Source: an uncultured Alphaproteobacteria bacterium (GTDB taxonomy: Bacteria; Pseudomonadota; Alphaproteobacteria; CAAHEQ01; UBA3637). Taken from it: DNA of 42,873 bases. Positions 8,096 to 17,037 of the stretch are shown piece by piece; within the stretch, counting starts at the first letter, position 1; the number at the start of each line of letters is the position of its first letter. The translations under genes were made by a program, and so were the position numbers. The notes below the pieces were generated by a model. That model saw only the letters and a program-made list of their open reading frames with translations, searched no databases and was not told where the DNA came from. Location of the stretch: positions 1 through 42,873 of the forward strand of contig CANREI010000001.1 of the NCBI GenBank assembly GCA_947629595.1. Reading direction: 5' to 3'.

Positions 8096-10147
8096 TTATT
8101 CTGTCGGGTTTTGAGCCTTCTTTTTGGGGCGCTTCGGCTTTAAAATCTTTTTAACAAGCGTTTGAGAAGCAGGTGTTGCATCAGGTGCATCAGATGCGGA
8201 TGCGGCCGCCTTTTCCGTGTCGGACGGCTTGTCGGCACCTTTCTTTCCCGCTTTTTTGTCTTGCGGATTTTTATAAACTTTCCCGAATTTTAAAACCGAT
8301 GCCCGATACGGCACTTTCTTTTTCACTTTTTGATCGCGAATGTTTTTTCCGGCCAATAAATCGTGAATTTCAGTACCGGAAAGCGTTTCATATTCAATCA
8401 ATCCGTTGGCCAAAATATCAAGTTCATTGCGATATTCCGTTAAAATCTGCCGTGTGCGACTATAAGCCGTGTCAATAATGCGACGAATTTCGTTATCAAC
8501 TTTCAGCGCCGTTGAATCCGACATATTTTTCCGCTTGGAAAGACTGTATCCCAAAAAGACTTCTTCTTGCGGTTCATCATAGGCAATCGGACCCAGTTCG
8601 TCACTCATTCCCCATTCGCTCACCATTTTACGGGCAATGGTTGTGGCGACCTGAATATCATTACTGGCGCCCGTGGAAACACCTTCTTTTCCGAGAATCA
8701 TTTCTTCGGCAATGCGTCCGGCAAACAAAATGCTTAACCGTGATTTTAAATATGTCATACTTTGCGAATATTTATCTTTTTCCGGTAATTGCATGGTAAT
8801 GCCCAGAGCCCGCCCGCGCGGAATAATCGTGACTTTGTGCAACGGATCGGATTCCGGTAAATGCAAAGACACAATCGCATGCCCGGCTTCGTGATATGCC
8901 GTCATACGCTTTTCCTGATCGTCCATCACCAGCGACCGCCGTTCGGAACCCATCATCACCTTATCTTTGGCATCTTCAAATTCCGTCATGGTGACCATAC
9001 TTTTATTGCGTCGTGCCGCCAACAAAGCCGCTTCGTTCACCAGATTTGCCAAATCGGCACCCGAAAAGCCGGGCGTGCCGCGCGCGATAACGGCTAAATC
9101 AACATTCGGCGCTTTCGAGATTTTTTTGGCATGAACGTTTAAAATAGCTTCCCGCCCGCGCACATCGGGATTCGATACAACAATTTGTCTGTCGAATCGC
9201 CCGGGACGTAACAGCGCCGGATCCAAAACATCGGGTCTGTTGGTGGCGGCAATTAAAATAATACCAGAGTTTTCTTCAAAACCGTCCATTTCAACCAGTA
9301 ACTGATTCAACGTTTGTTCGCGCTCATCGTTTCCGCCGCCGAGCCCTGCGCCCCGATGACGACCGACGGCATCAATTTCATCAACAAACACAATGCACGG
9401 AGCTGATTTTTTGGCTTGCTCAAACATATCGCGCACCCGCGAAGCACCGACACCCACAAACATTTCCACAAAATCCGACCCGGAAATGCTGAAAAACGGA
9501 ACGCCCGCTTCGCCGGCAATGGCGCGTGCCAATAAAGTTTTACCCGTGCCCGGAGGACCGACCAATAACGCCCCTTTGGGAATTTTTCCGCCCAAACGTT
9601 GAAACTTTTTCGGCGCTTTTAAAAAATCAACAATTTCCTGTAATTCCTGTTTGGCTTCTTCAATGCCGGCAACATCATCAAACGTGACTTTGTCTTTGCC
9701 TTCCATCAGGCGCGCTTTGGATTTGCCGAAACTTAACGCTTTGCCGTTACTGGCCGTCATTTGACGCATCATAATCAGCCACATACCGATGAATAAAATA
9801 ATGGGCAGCCAGGAAATAAGCCCCAATAACCAACCGCTTTCCGTTTCGGGCGGAACGGCGGTGATTTTCACGTTATGTTGTTGCAAAAGCGGAACCAATC
9901 CGGCATCATCGGGCGCATAACTGGTAAATTTTTTCCCCGATTTTAACGTGCCCGACAGCGCATGATCTTGAATTTCAACCGCCTCGATTGTATTTTCCCG
10001 AACGGCAGTCGTAAACTCCGAAAAAGAGAGTTTTTCCTCGGTCAGCGCTTCCGGATTCGGCGTGAAAGAACGCCCGATCAGCATAACGATAAAAACAATC
10101 ATTATCCACGCTAAAAAATTTCGTCCCGTTTTATTTTTTTTCTTCAT
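8096..10147 (-). CDS. ftsH: ATP-dependent zinc metalloprotease FtsH
   Basis: 683 residues. Two N-terminal membrane helices (about 10-30 and 105-128) enclose a periplasmic segment. AAA+ module: Walker A GPPGTGKT (about 196-203), Walker B CIVFVDEIDAVGR, and second-region-of-homology ATNRPDVLDPALLRPGRFDR. Protease zinc site HEAGH (about 417-421). The C-terminal tail (about 610-683) is Lys/Ala-rich and low complexity, longer than in E. coli. FtsH degrades misfolded membrane proteins and regulatory substrates at the inner membrane. The start codon overlaps the tilS stop (ATGA), consistent with the ybgF-tilS-ftsH operon seen in many proteobacteria. Confidence 0.97.
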   Translation of the reverse strand: MKKKNKTGRNFLAWIMIVFIVMLIGRSFTPNPEALTEEKLSFSEFTTAVRENTIEAVEIQDHALSGTLKSGKKFTSYAPDDAGLVPLLQQHNVKITAVPPETESGWLLGLISWLPIILFIGMWLIMMRQMTASNGKALSFGKSKARLMEGKDKVTFDDVAGIEEAKQELQEIVDFLKAPKKFQRLGGKIPKGALLVGPPGTGKTLLARAIAGEAGVPFFSISGSDFVEMFVGVGASRVRDMFEQAKKSAPCIVFVDEIDAVGRHRGAGLGGGNDEREQTLNQLLVEMDGFEENSGIILIAATNRPDVLDPALLRPGRFDRQIVVSNPDVRGREAILNVHAKKISKAPNVDLAVIARGTPGFSGADLANLVNEAALLAARRNKSMVTMTEFEDAKDKVMMGSERRSLVMDDQEKRMTAYHEAGHAIVSLHLPESDPLHKVTIIPRGRALGITMQLPEKDKYSQSMTYLKSRLSILFAGRIAEEMILGKEGVSTGASNDIQVATTIARKMVSEWGMSDELGPIAYDEPQEEVFLGYSLSKRKNMSDSTALKVDNEIRRIIDTAYSRTRQILTEYRNELDILANGLIEYETLSGTEIHDLLAGKNIRDQKVKKKVPYRASVLKFGKVYKNPQDKKAGKKGADKPSDTEKAAASASDAPDATPASQTLVKKILKPKRPKKKAQNPTE

Positions 10148-11370
10148 AAACTTTTATCCCCGTTTTTTCCGATGAATTCGATTTGAACAAATGAATCGTT
10201 TTTTTCCTTATAGTCAATTTGTGTGATTTTTTCAAGCATTTTTTGCATAAACACGGCAGGAAATGTATTTTGTACCGCTGCCGGTACGGTTGATATTTTT
10301 TTTTGCGGCGCGCCTGCCCGAATAAAACCGTCGATAAAGGGCGTGACGATAAATCTGTCCCACCGAAAGGGTGTGCCGGCTTTAAATGCTTTTTCACCGG
10401 CCATTTTGCGCCTTTCCCGACAAATGTAAAGCCCCGTTTTGTGCGGTTTTAACTGACATCCGCCCAACGTTTTGTCGCACGGCAAGTCGGCGCACAGATT
10501 TTCCAATGCTTTTAAAGAAATAAAATGAGTACTCTGACTGATGCACAAAATAAGTTGATGCAAAACGCGCAGTTGAATTTCATCGGGTGTTTGACGCCAT
10601 AATTCAACGGGCAGACGCGCAAAGCCGCGAAAGTCAATCCACACGTTTTGTCGAATAAAATCCAGCGTGTATTTTTCCAAAGCTTCATCGGCACGAGATA
10701 ATCTACGCATACTTTCACAAACGGCCGATGCCCGAATACCGGCGGTTTCCAACGTGGGGAAAAAATGCCGCCATTTCACGCGTTCGAATCGCTCATCGTG
10801 ATTCATTTGATCTTCCGCCCACGCAATTTTTTGCTTTTGAAGCGCCATTGTTAAATCACTTTTCGGCACAAATAAAAACGGCCGACATAAACACAAATGC
10901 TTGTGTTGTGATAGGAAGCGCATACCGCTTAATCCCTTCACACCGCTGCTTTTTGAGAGGCGTAATAAAAACGTTTCGCTCTGATCGCCCGCATGATGCG
11001 CCAAAAACAGGTGTGAAATTTTATGTTCTTCGCAAAAGGTGCTCATCAATTGATAACGCACCTGTCGCGCATAAGATTCAATATTTGTTTCGGGAACGGG
11101 CAGATGATTGAATAAAATATGATGCGAAATGCCTTTTTGCGTTAAAAATGCGTGCAAATTTTGTGCTTCTTGTTCGGCTTCTTTGCGCAGGTTGTGTTGA
11201 ACGGTGAGTGCCGTTAAAGAAAGATGATGTTCTTTCGCCCAGCGCGCCAAAAAAAGCGTGAGACATAAACTGTCGGCTCCGCCCGAAACACCCACGGCAA
11301 TGCGCGCGCCCGATGCAAGAGAAAACGGCGTCATCAATGTTTCAAATCGATGAAAAGAAAGCGCCGTCAT
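10144..11370 (-). CDS. tilS: tRNA(Ile)-lysidine synthase TilS
   Basis: 408 residues. The PP-loop ATP pyrophosphatase motif GVSGGADS is at residues 27-34, followed by FLAHHAGDQSETFLLRL and SGVKGLSGM, typical of TilS. The enzyme puts lysidine on C34 of tRNA-Ile(CAU) so that it reads AUA. ATG at 11370 has AAGGAG 11 nt upstream. Lies between ybgF and ftsH with a 4-nt overlap to ftsH. The C-terminal region is less conserved, as usual. Confidence 0.93.
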   Translation of the reverse strand: MTALSFHRFETLMTPFSLASGARIAVGVSGGADSLCLTLFLARWAKEHHLSLTALTVQHNLRKEAEQEAQNLHAFLTQKGISHHILFNHLPVPETNIESYARQVRYQLMSTFCEEHKISHLFLAHHAGDQSETFLLRLSKSSGVKGLSGMRFLSQHKHLCLCRPFLFVPKSDLTMALQKQKIAWAEDQMNHDERFERVKWRHFFPTLETAGIRASAVCESMRRLSRADEALEKYTLDFIRQNVWIDFRGFARLPVELWRQTPDEIQLRVLHQLILCISQSTHFISLKALENLCADLPCDKTLGGCQLKPHKTGLYICRERRKMAGEKAFKAGTPFRWDRFIVTPFIDGFIRAGAPQKKISTVPAAVQNTFPAVFMQKMLEKITQIDYKEKNDSFVQIEFIGKNGDKSL

Positions 11371-11385
11371 TTTTGAAAAAACTCC

Positions 11386-12180
11386 TTATTTACACGATAA
11401 TTTTTTGGCTTCCGCTTTGGCGCGGTCTTTGAGCGTTTGTGCCGCTTTCGGAAATTCTTTCGGCAGAGAAGTAAATGCTGTGCAGGCATCGGCTTTTCTT
11501 TTGAGCGCACTCATGCTGAGCCCGAGTTTCAGTAAATTATCGGGCGCTTTCGAGTTGTTTTTATATTTTGTAAATCCGTCGGCAAAAATACCGACCGCCT
11601 GCTCATATTGCTTGCGGGCGTAATAAGTTTCGCCGAGCCAATAATTGGCATTGCCCGCCAAAGACGAGGACGGATATTTTTTCATAAAGGCAGTGAAAGC
11701 GCTTTCCGCCGTTTTATAATCACCTTTCTTTAAGGCATTATAGGCTTTATCATATTCGGCCTGAACGGTAGCGGCATCGGCTTTCGGCGCGGATGCGTTT
11801 TTGGCAGAAGCGGAAGTTGTTCCTTTCTTTTCGGAGAGATTGAAACGCATATCAATATCGGCATTCATTTGAGTGATTTTGTCTTCCAATTGTTTTTGTT
11901 TAAATTCCAGCGTTTCAATTTTGGCGGTTAAGGCGCGAACGGTGGCTTCCTGTTCGTTGAGTTGCGTATATAAACCGTCGAGCGAGGCGGTGGAGGAAGC
12001 GGCAAGCGTTCCGGCGCCCGAAGCGGACGAGCCGTAAGAACGGCGTTGCAAAGCCATTACGTCTTTTTCCAACCGTTCCACTTTATCATACAACATATCG
12101 GTTTGCGTGTCGCTTGCGGCAAAAGTCGGCGTGCAAAAAGTTAAAAACCCCAAACACAGAAGCAGATTTTTTTGTTTCAT
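11386..12180 (-). CDS. cpoB: Tol-Pal system protein YbgF/CpoB
   Basis: 264 residues. A signal peptide (MKQKNLLLCLGFL..., cleavage near TFAAS, residues 20-22) directs export to the periplasm. A coiled-coil follows (about 28-110, KVERLEKDVMALQRR...), which in the family mediates trimerisation, then TPR-like repeats (about 140-264) with YDKAYNALKKGDYKTAESAF and ANYWLGETYYARKQY. CpoB/YbgF coordinates outer-membrane constriction with peptidoglycan synthesis. GAGGA precedes the start and TTGACA-N18-TTTATA lies upstream. tol and pal genes are not in the window, so this gene begins a separate unit with tilS and ftsH. Confidence 0.9.
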   Translation of the reverse strand: MKQKNLLLCLGFLTFCTPTFAASDTQTDMLYDKVERLEKDVMALQRRSYGSSASGAGTLAASSTASLDGLYTQLNEQEATVRALTAKIETLEFKQKQLEDKITQMNADIDMRFNLSEKKGTTSASAKNASAPKADAATVQAEYDKAYNALKKGDYKTAESAFTAFMKKYPSSSLAGNANYWLGETYYARKQYEQAVGIFADGFTKYKNNSKAPDNLLKLGLSMSALKRKADACTAFTSLPKEFPKAAQTLKDRAKAEAKKLSCK

Positions 12181-12213
12181 TTTTTCCTCACTTTAAAGAC
12201 TGATATTTTTTCT

Positions 12214-12243
12214 TATAAAAGACTATTTTTCATCAATTGTCAA
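12214..12243 (-). promoter_or_regulatory. promoter of ybgF-tilS-ftsH
   Basis: TTGACA (12243-12238), N18, TTTATA (12219-12214), 34 nt before the ybgF start. Confidence 0.5.
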
Positions 12244-12316
12244 ATAAAAAAAAGGGGCGATTTTATAAAAAAGCAAGCGGCTTTTCTTTCTTTGGAATAA
12301 ACACAAAGAAAAAGGC

Positions 12317-12345
12317 TTGAAATTGTGGTGAATAAGGCGTATAAT
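12317..12345 (+). promoter_or_regulatory. uvrA promoter
   Basis: TTGAAA (12317-12322), N17, perfect TATAAT (12340-12345), 29 nt before the start. I see no recognisable SOS operator in it. Confidence 0.7.
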
Positions 12346-12374
12346 GCCGACACACACGGAAAAGAGGAAACAAA

Positions 12375-15164
12375 ATGCAAAATTTTATTCGAATCAGAGG
12401 CGCCCGCGAGCATAATTTAAAAAATATTGATGCGGATATTCCCCGCGATAAACTGGTGGTAATTACGGGTTTATCGGGATCGGGCAAATCATCGCTGGCG
12501 TTTGATACCGTTTATGCCGAAGGACAGCGGCGATATGTGGAAAGTTTGTCGGCTTATGCCCGTCAGTTTTTGGATTTAATGAAAAAGCCCGATGTCGATT
12601 TAATTGAGGGCTTATCGCCTGCCATTTCCATTGAGCAGAAAACAACGTCTAAAAATCCGCGTTCAACGGTGGGAACGGTTACGGAAATTTACGATTATAT
12701 GCGCTTATTGTGGGCGCGCGTGGGAATACCTTATTCGCCGGCAACCGGTTTACCCATTGAAGCGCAAACCGTTCAACAAATGCGCGATATTATTTTAAAA
12801 TACCCCGAGGGGAGTAAAATTTTAATCTGTGCGCCGGTAATTCGCGGGCGAAAAGGCGAATATAAAAAAGAATTGGCGGAATGGCAGAAAAAAGGCTTTG
12901 TTCGGGTTAAAATTGACGGTGAAGTTTATGATATCGATTCAACGCCGGAGCTGGCAAAAACAAAAAAACACGATATTTTTGTGGTGGTAGATCGGCTGGT
13001 TGTTAAAGAGGGTATCGACTCCCGCGTGGCCGAATCGTTGGAAAAAGCGTTGGAATTGGCTGACGGGTTGGCGTTGGTCGATAACTTAACAACAAAATCG
13101 GAACAGCTGTTTTCGGAAAAATTTGCGTGTCCCGTGAGCGGTTTTACCATTGCCGATTTGGAACCGCGCCTGTTTTCGTTTAACAATCCGCAAGGTGCGT
13201 GTCCGCAATGCGCCGGTTTGGGCTTTAAGCAATATGTTGATCCGAAACTGGTTATTCCCGATCCGACAAAGTCCGTGCGTCAGGGTGCCATTGCGCCGTG
13301 GGTCGGCATGGGCGGGGAAATGTTCCATTGGTACGACAGTGCCTTACGCTCGTTGGTGCGTATGGTTAAGTTTGATATGGATATGCCGTGGTGTCAATTG
13401 CCCGAAGTGACCCGACAGGCCATTTTATACGGTACCAAAGGAATGTATCAGTCGTTTGAGGGCGTTATTCCCAATATGGAACGGCGCTATTTGGAAACGG
13501 ATTCCGATTGGATGCGGGAAGAATTGGCAAAATATCAGGCTACTTCCCTGTGTGAGGCTTGTCACGGTGCGCGATTAAGACCTGAGGCGTTGGCGGTGCG
13601 CATTAATGATAAAAATATTTCGCAGGCAACGGAATTATCCATTCAAAAAGCGTTAACGTGGTTTGAAAATGCGGGGCAGACGTTAACCCCCCAAAAGCAG
13701 GAAATTGCCGCGCGCATTTTAAAAGAAATTACCGAACGGTTACGGTTTTTAAATAATGTGGGTTTGGGATATTTGGCACTCGATCGAATGAGCGGAACGC
13801 TTTCGGGCGGAGAAGCGCAACGGATTCGGCTGGCCAGTCAAATCGGATCGGGTTTAACGGGCGTTTTATATGTGTTGGACGAGCCGTCCATCGGCCTGCA
13901 TCAGCGCGATAACGATAAATTGTTGGCAACACTCACGCATTTAAGAGATTTAGGCAATACCGTTATTGTAGTTGAGCATGATGAAGATGCCATTCGTGCC
14001 GCCGATTATGTGTTTGATATCGGGCCGGCTGCCGGGCGTCGGGGCGGATATGTTGTTGCCAAAGGAACGCCCAAGGAAATTATGGATAATCCCATTTCCA
14101 CAACCGGGCAATATTTATCCGGTATGCGTAAAATTATCGTGCCGAAAATCAGGCGCGCGGGAAACGGTAAATTTTTAACGCTGGAAGGGGCAACCGCCAA
14201 TAATTTAAAAGATGTGACCGTTAAAATTCCGTTGGGAACGTTTACCTGTGTGACGGGCGTGAGCGGCAGCGGAAAATCCTCCCTGATTTTGGAAACGTTG
14301 TATAAAGGTCTGAACGGCATTATTAACCGATCTCACGAAAAAGCAGGGCCGTTTCGTGCCATTCACGGTGCAGGATACATTGATAAAATTATTGATATTG
14401 ATCAAAGCCCCATCGGGCGAACGCCGCGCTCTAATCCGGCAACCTATACGGGAATGTTTACGGGTATTCGGGAATGGTTTGCCAAGCTGCCCGAAGCCCA
14501 AGCGCGCGGCTATAAAGCCGGCCGATTTTCGTTTAACGTGAAAGGCGGGCGATGCGAATCGTGCTGCGGCGACGGCGTTTTGAAAATTGAAATGCATTTT
14601 CTGCCCGATGTTTATGTGCAGTGTGATGCGTGTAAAGGAAAACGATATAATACCGAAACGCTGGCGGTGAAATACAAAGATAAATCCATCGCCGATGTGT
14701 TGGAAATGACGGTTGATGAAGCGGCGGAATTTTTTAAAAACATTCCGGCGTTGAAAGATAAATGTCGCTTATTGCAACAAGTCGGATTGGGCTATATTTC
14801 TTTGGGGCAATCGGCGGTAACGCTTTCGGGCGGAGAAGCGCAACGCATTAAACTCAGTAAAGAGCTTTCCAAGCGCGGCACGGGGAAAACATTGTATATT
14901 TTAGATGAACCCACGACGGGATTGCATTTTGCCGATATTCAAAAACTGCTTGATGTGTTGCATGCGTTGGTGGAGCAGGGCAATACGGTAGTGGTGATTG
15001 AGCATAATCTTGATGTGATTAAAACGGCGGATTATATTATTGATATGGGGCCGGAAGGCGGTGACGGCGGCGGAACGGTTGTGGCTAAAGGAACACCCGA
15101 AGAAGTTGCCAAAGTTTCAAAAAGCTATACGGGACAGTATTTGAAAAAAATATTAAAGCGCTGA
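12375..15164 (+). CDS. uvrA: excinuclease ABC subunit UvrA
   Basis: 929 residues, usual length. Two ABC ATPase halves: Walker A GLSGSGKSS (about 33-41) and GVSGSGKSS (about 626-634). LSGGEAQRI occurs in both signature regions, with Walker B YVLDEPSIGL and YILDEPTTGL. The UvrB-interaction and insertion domains lie between. The second zinc module is intact (CESC...CDAC). In the first, the expected CxxC is CPVS, paired with CPQC, so one Cys ligand is missing; from memory this form occurs in other Alphaproteobacteria. UvrA with UvrB scans DNA for bulky lesions in nucleotide excision repair. AGAGGA precedes the start. Confidence 0.97.
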   Translation: MQNFIRIRGAREHNLKNIDADIPRDKLVVITGLSGSGKSSLAFDTVYAEGQRRYVESLSAYARQFLDLMKKPDVDLIEGLSPAISIEQKTTSKNPRSTVGTVTEIYDYMRLLWARVGIPYSPATGLPIEAQTVQQMRDIILKYPEGSKILICAPVIRGRKGEYKKELAEWQKKGFVRVKIDGEVYDIDSTPELAKTKKHDIFVVVDRLVVKEGIDSRVAESLEKALELADGLALVDNLTTKSEQLFSEKFACPVSGFTIADLEPRLFSFNNPQGACPQCAGLGFKQYVDPKLVIPDPTKSVRQGAIAPWVGMGGEMFHWYDSALRSLVRMVKFDMDMPWCQLPEVTRQAILYGTKGMYQSFEGVIPNMERRYLETDSDWMREELAKYQATSLCEACHGARLRPEALAVRINDKNISQATELSIQKALTWFENAGQTLTPQKQEIAARILKEITERLRFLNNVGLGYLALDRMSGTLSGGEAQRIRLASQIGSGLTGVLYVLDEPSIGLHQRDNDKLLATLTHLRDLGNTVIVVEHDEDAIRAADYVFDIGPAAGRRGGYVVAKGTPKEIMDNPISTTGQYLSGMRKIIVPKIRRAGNGKFLTLEGATANNLKDVTVKIPLGTFTCVTGVSGSGKSSLILETLYKGLNGIINRSHEKAGPFRAIHGAGYIDKIIDIDQSPIGRTPRSNPATYTGMFTGIREWFAKLPEAQARGYKAGRFSFNVKGGRCESCCGDGVLKIEMHFLPDVYVQCDACKGKRYNTETLAVKYKDKSIADVLEMTVDEAAEFFKNIPALKDKCRLLQQVGLGYISLGQSAVTLSGGEAQRIKLSKELSKRGTGKTLYILDEPTTGLHFADIQKLLDVLHALVEQGNTVVVIEHNLDVIKTADYIIDMGPEGGDGGGTVVAKGTPEEVAKVSKSYTGQYLKKILKR

Positions 15165-15298
15165 TTTATTGTTTCGATGCGAAAAAGGCTGTTGTTTCTT
15201 GACGGAATTTTTTTTAAACCGCAGCGAAAAATTTTAAAATCAAACTTTCGAGTCGTTCAAGAAAAAAAACGGCAAAAACAGTGTGAAAACAAGCTTAA
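15165..15298. other. convergent gap after uvrA
   Basis: No clear terminator stem-loop is visible between uvrA and the converging gene at 15299; only scattered A/T runs. Confidence 0.4.
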
Positions 15299-16951
15299 CT
15301 ATTCCATTTCCGACGATGTTTTTCCTTTAATCACAATTTTTACCGGACGACCTTTATCAACGCTTGAAGAATCGGTTGATGAATCATTGGGTACCGATGA
15401 GCCGGAATTTCCCAGTGTTGAGCCGTTGCCCGTTCCCGTATTTGAGTTGGTTTCCGTATTTGTTGCGGGTTGATTGCTTTGTGTGTTTAATGCTTCCGTT
15501 AAGCTTGATACTTTTGAATTTAAGCTTGACACTTGATTTGCCAGAGCGGAAGCTTCCGCTTGGGCTTCTTTTGTTTTATTTTTTTGCCTTTTGACAAGCC
15601 AGAATCCAATACCCAATGCCCCCAGTCCGCCGGCAATCAGCGCAAGAATATCCCAGTTGCGACTCCACCAGCTGCCTTGTTCCTTGACAGCTATTGCCGT
15701 TTGAAGAGATTTATTGTTGTCAAGTTGCGAAGCATCGACAGTTACGGGCGCGTTGGTTGAATTTTGCGTTTCTTCGGTAATTTTTTGACGAATGGCACTT
15801 AAATTCTGATTTAAGTTTTGAAGATTTGCCGGTGTGGTTGTAACTTGCCCTTTCTTCCCTTTAACGGTTAGAGACTGATTTACGTCTTTTTGAGAAAAAT
15901 CAATATTTTTTAACTGGATATCTTTTGTTTGGGTTGCATCTTCTTTTTGCTGCTTTTCTTTTTTCTTTTGATCTTCTTTTTGACGTTTTTCTTCTTCCAG
16001 TTGTTCCTTTCTCTGTTGTCGTTCTTCTTTTAATTGTTCTTTTCTCTGTTGCTGTTCTCTTCTCAATTCTTCCTTTTTCAGTTGCTGTTCTTCTTTTAGT
16101 TGTTCTTTTCTCTGTTGTTCTTCTTTTTTCCGCTCTTCGTTTTTTCTGCGCTCTTCATCTTTTTGCCGTTGTTCTTCGTTTTTTCGAGCATTTTCCTGTT
16201 CTTTTTGTCGCTCTTCATTTTCATTTATTTTGATGGGTTCCCATTCTTGTTGTCGTGATTGCGTATTTATATTTTCTTGTTGTCTTTGTAAGGTTTTGCC
16301 GTCTAATTCATTTTGTACTTGTTTCAACAACGTCGGGCCGCGTTTATCCGTATAAGTGAAATTACCGCCGTTTTGAATTTTAAACCCGGTATAAGCTCCG
16401 GCAGCAGCGCCGACGAGACCGCAGGTAGCTATACCTACAGGTCCGCCGACAAGACCCAGTTTTGCACCACCGACTGCTCCGGTTAGCGCACCGGCGATTG
16501 CTCCTGCGGCGGCACCGCCCCCTTGTACTTCTTGATCTAATTGCGGCTCTTCATTTGCAAAAGATTGTTTATATGTCGGATTTGTTGACATCATAATTTG
16601 ATCGGCAACGAAAGTTTCTTCGGAAGAGGCGTTTTGATAAAGCTGATTACAATAATTGACAACATGTTGTTGTTGGTCTTTTGTTAATTGCTCCCAAGGC
16701 TTAATCATGGCAGATTTTCCGTTTTCACCTTCTCTGATTAAAGCATTATGGAACGCTGTTTCATTTGAAGTATAAAAATCGTGATCACTCCAAGGAAGCC
16801 AGCCGCTTAATTTGCCAAAGCAGGCGCCGCCGTCTAAATTTCTTTCCAAATTGCTTTTTTCGGCGTCGGTTAAATCTTCGCGAAACAAGCCGTAATCATT
16901 GTTTTTTCCGTAAAGGGGTTTTAATAATTCACAACATTTTTTATAATCCAT
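15299..16951 (-). CDS. coiled-coil membrane protein of unknown function
   Basis: 550 residues from MDYKKCCELL, chosen because AAGGAG lies 6 nt upstream; an ATG five codons earlier places that site inside the gene. Order of parts: an N-terminal helical domain (about 1-140, with LSGWLPWSDHDFY); a Gly/Ala-rich segment resembling a glycine zipper (about 145-195, AIAGALTGAVGGAKLGLVGG); a very long charged stretch of repeating KEEQQ/RKEQL units (about 240-345), probably one continuous helix; a Ser/Thr/Asn region; a membrane helix (about 425-450, WDILALIAGGLGALGIGFWLV); a short Gln/Ser coiled-coil; and a Ser/Asn/Gly-rich tail. No signal peptide. No family recognised. It could be an effector or an inner-membrane structural protein; undecided. 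Confidence 0.6.
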   Translation of the reverse strand: MDYKKCCELLKPLYGKNNDYGLFREDLTDAEKSNLERNLDGGACFGKLSGWLPWSDHDFYTSNETAFHNALIREGENGKSAMIKPWEQLTKDQQQHVVNYCNQLYQNASSEETFVADQIMMSTNPTYKQSFANEEPQLDQEVQGGGAAAGAIAGALTGAVGGAKLGLVGGPVGIATCGLVGAAAGAYTGFKIQNGGNFTYTDKRGPTLLKQVQNELDGKTLQRQQENINTQSRQQEWEPIKINENEERQKEQENARKNEEQRQKDEERRKNEERKKEEQQRKEQLKEEQQLKKEELRREQQQRKEQLKEERQQRKEQLEEEKRQKEDQKKKEKQQKEDATQTKDIQLKNIDFSQKDVNQSLTVKGKKGQVTTTPANLQNLNQNLSAIRQKITEETQNSTNAPVTVDASQLDNNKSLQTAIAVKEQGSWWSRNWDILALIAGGLGALGIGFWLVKRQKNKTKEAQAEASALANQVSSLNSKVSSLTEALNTQSNQPATNTETNSNTGTGNGSTLGNSGSSVPNDSSTDSSSVDKGRPVKIVIKGKTSSEME

Positions 16952-16980
16952 TTTTTGCTCCTTCATCGAGATAATAATGA

Positions 16981-16989
16981 ATTATATCA
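16981..16989 (-). promoter_or_regulatory. extended -10 promoter of the 15299-16951 gene
   Basis: TGATATAAT on the minus strand (16989-16981), an extended -10 with perfect TATAAT; no clear -35. Confidence 0.5.
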
Positions 16990-17037
16990 TATTTTTGCAA
17001 AAAATACAATCAAAAAGTTTGCGAAAAAAACAAAAGG

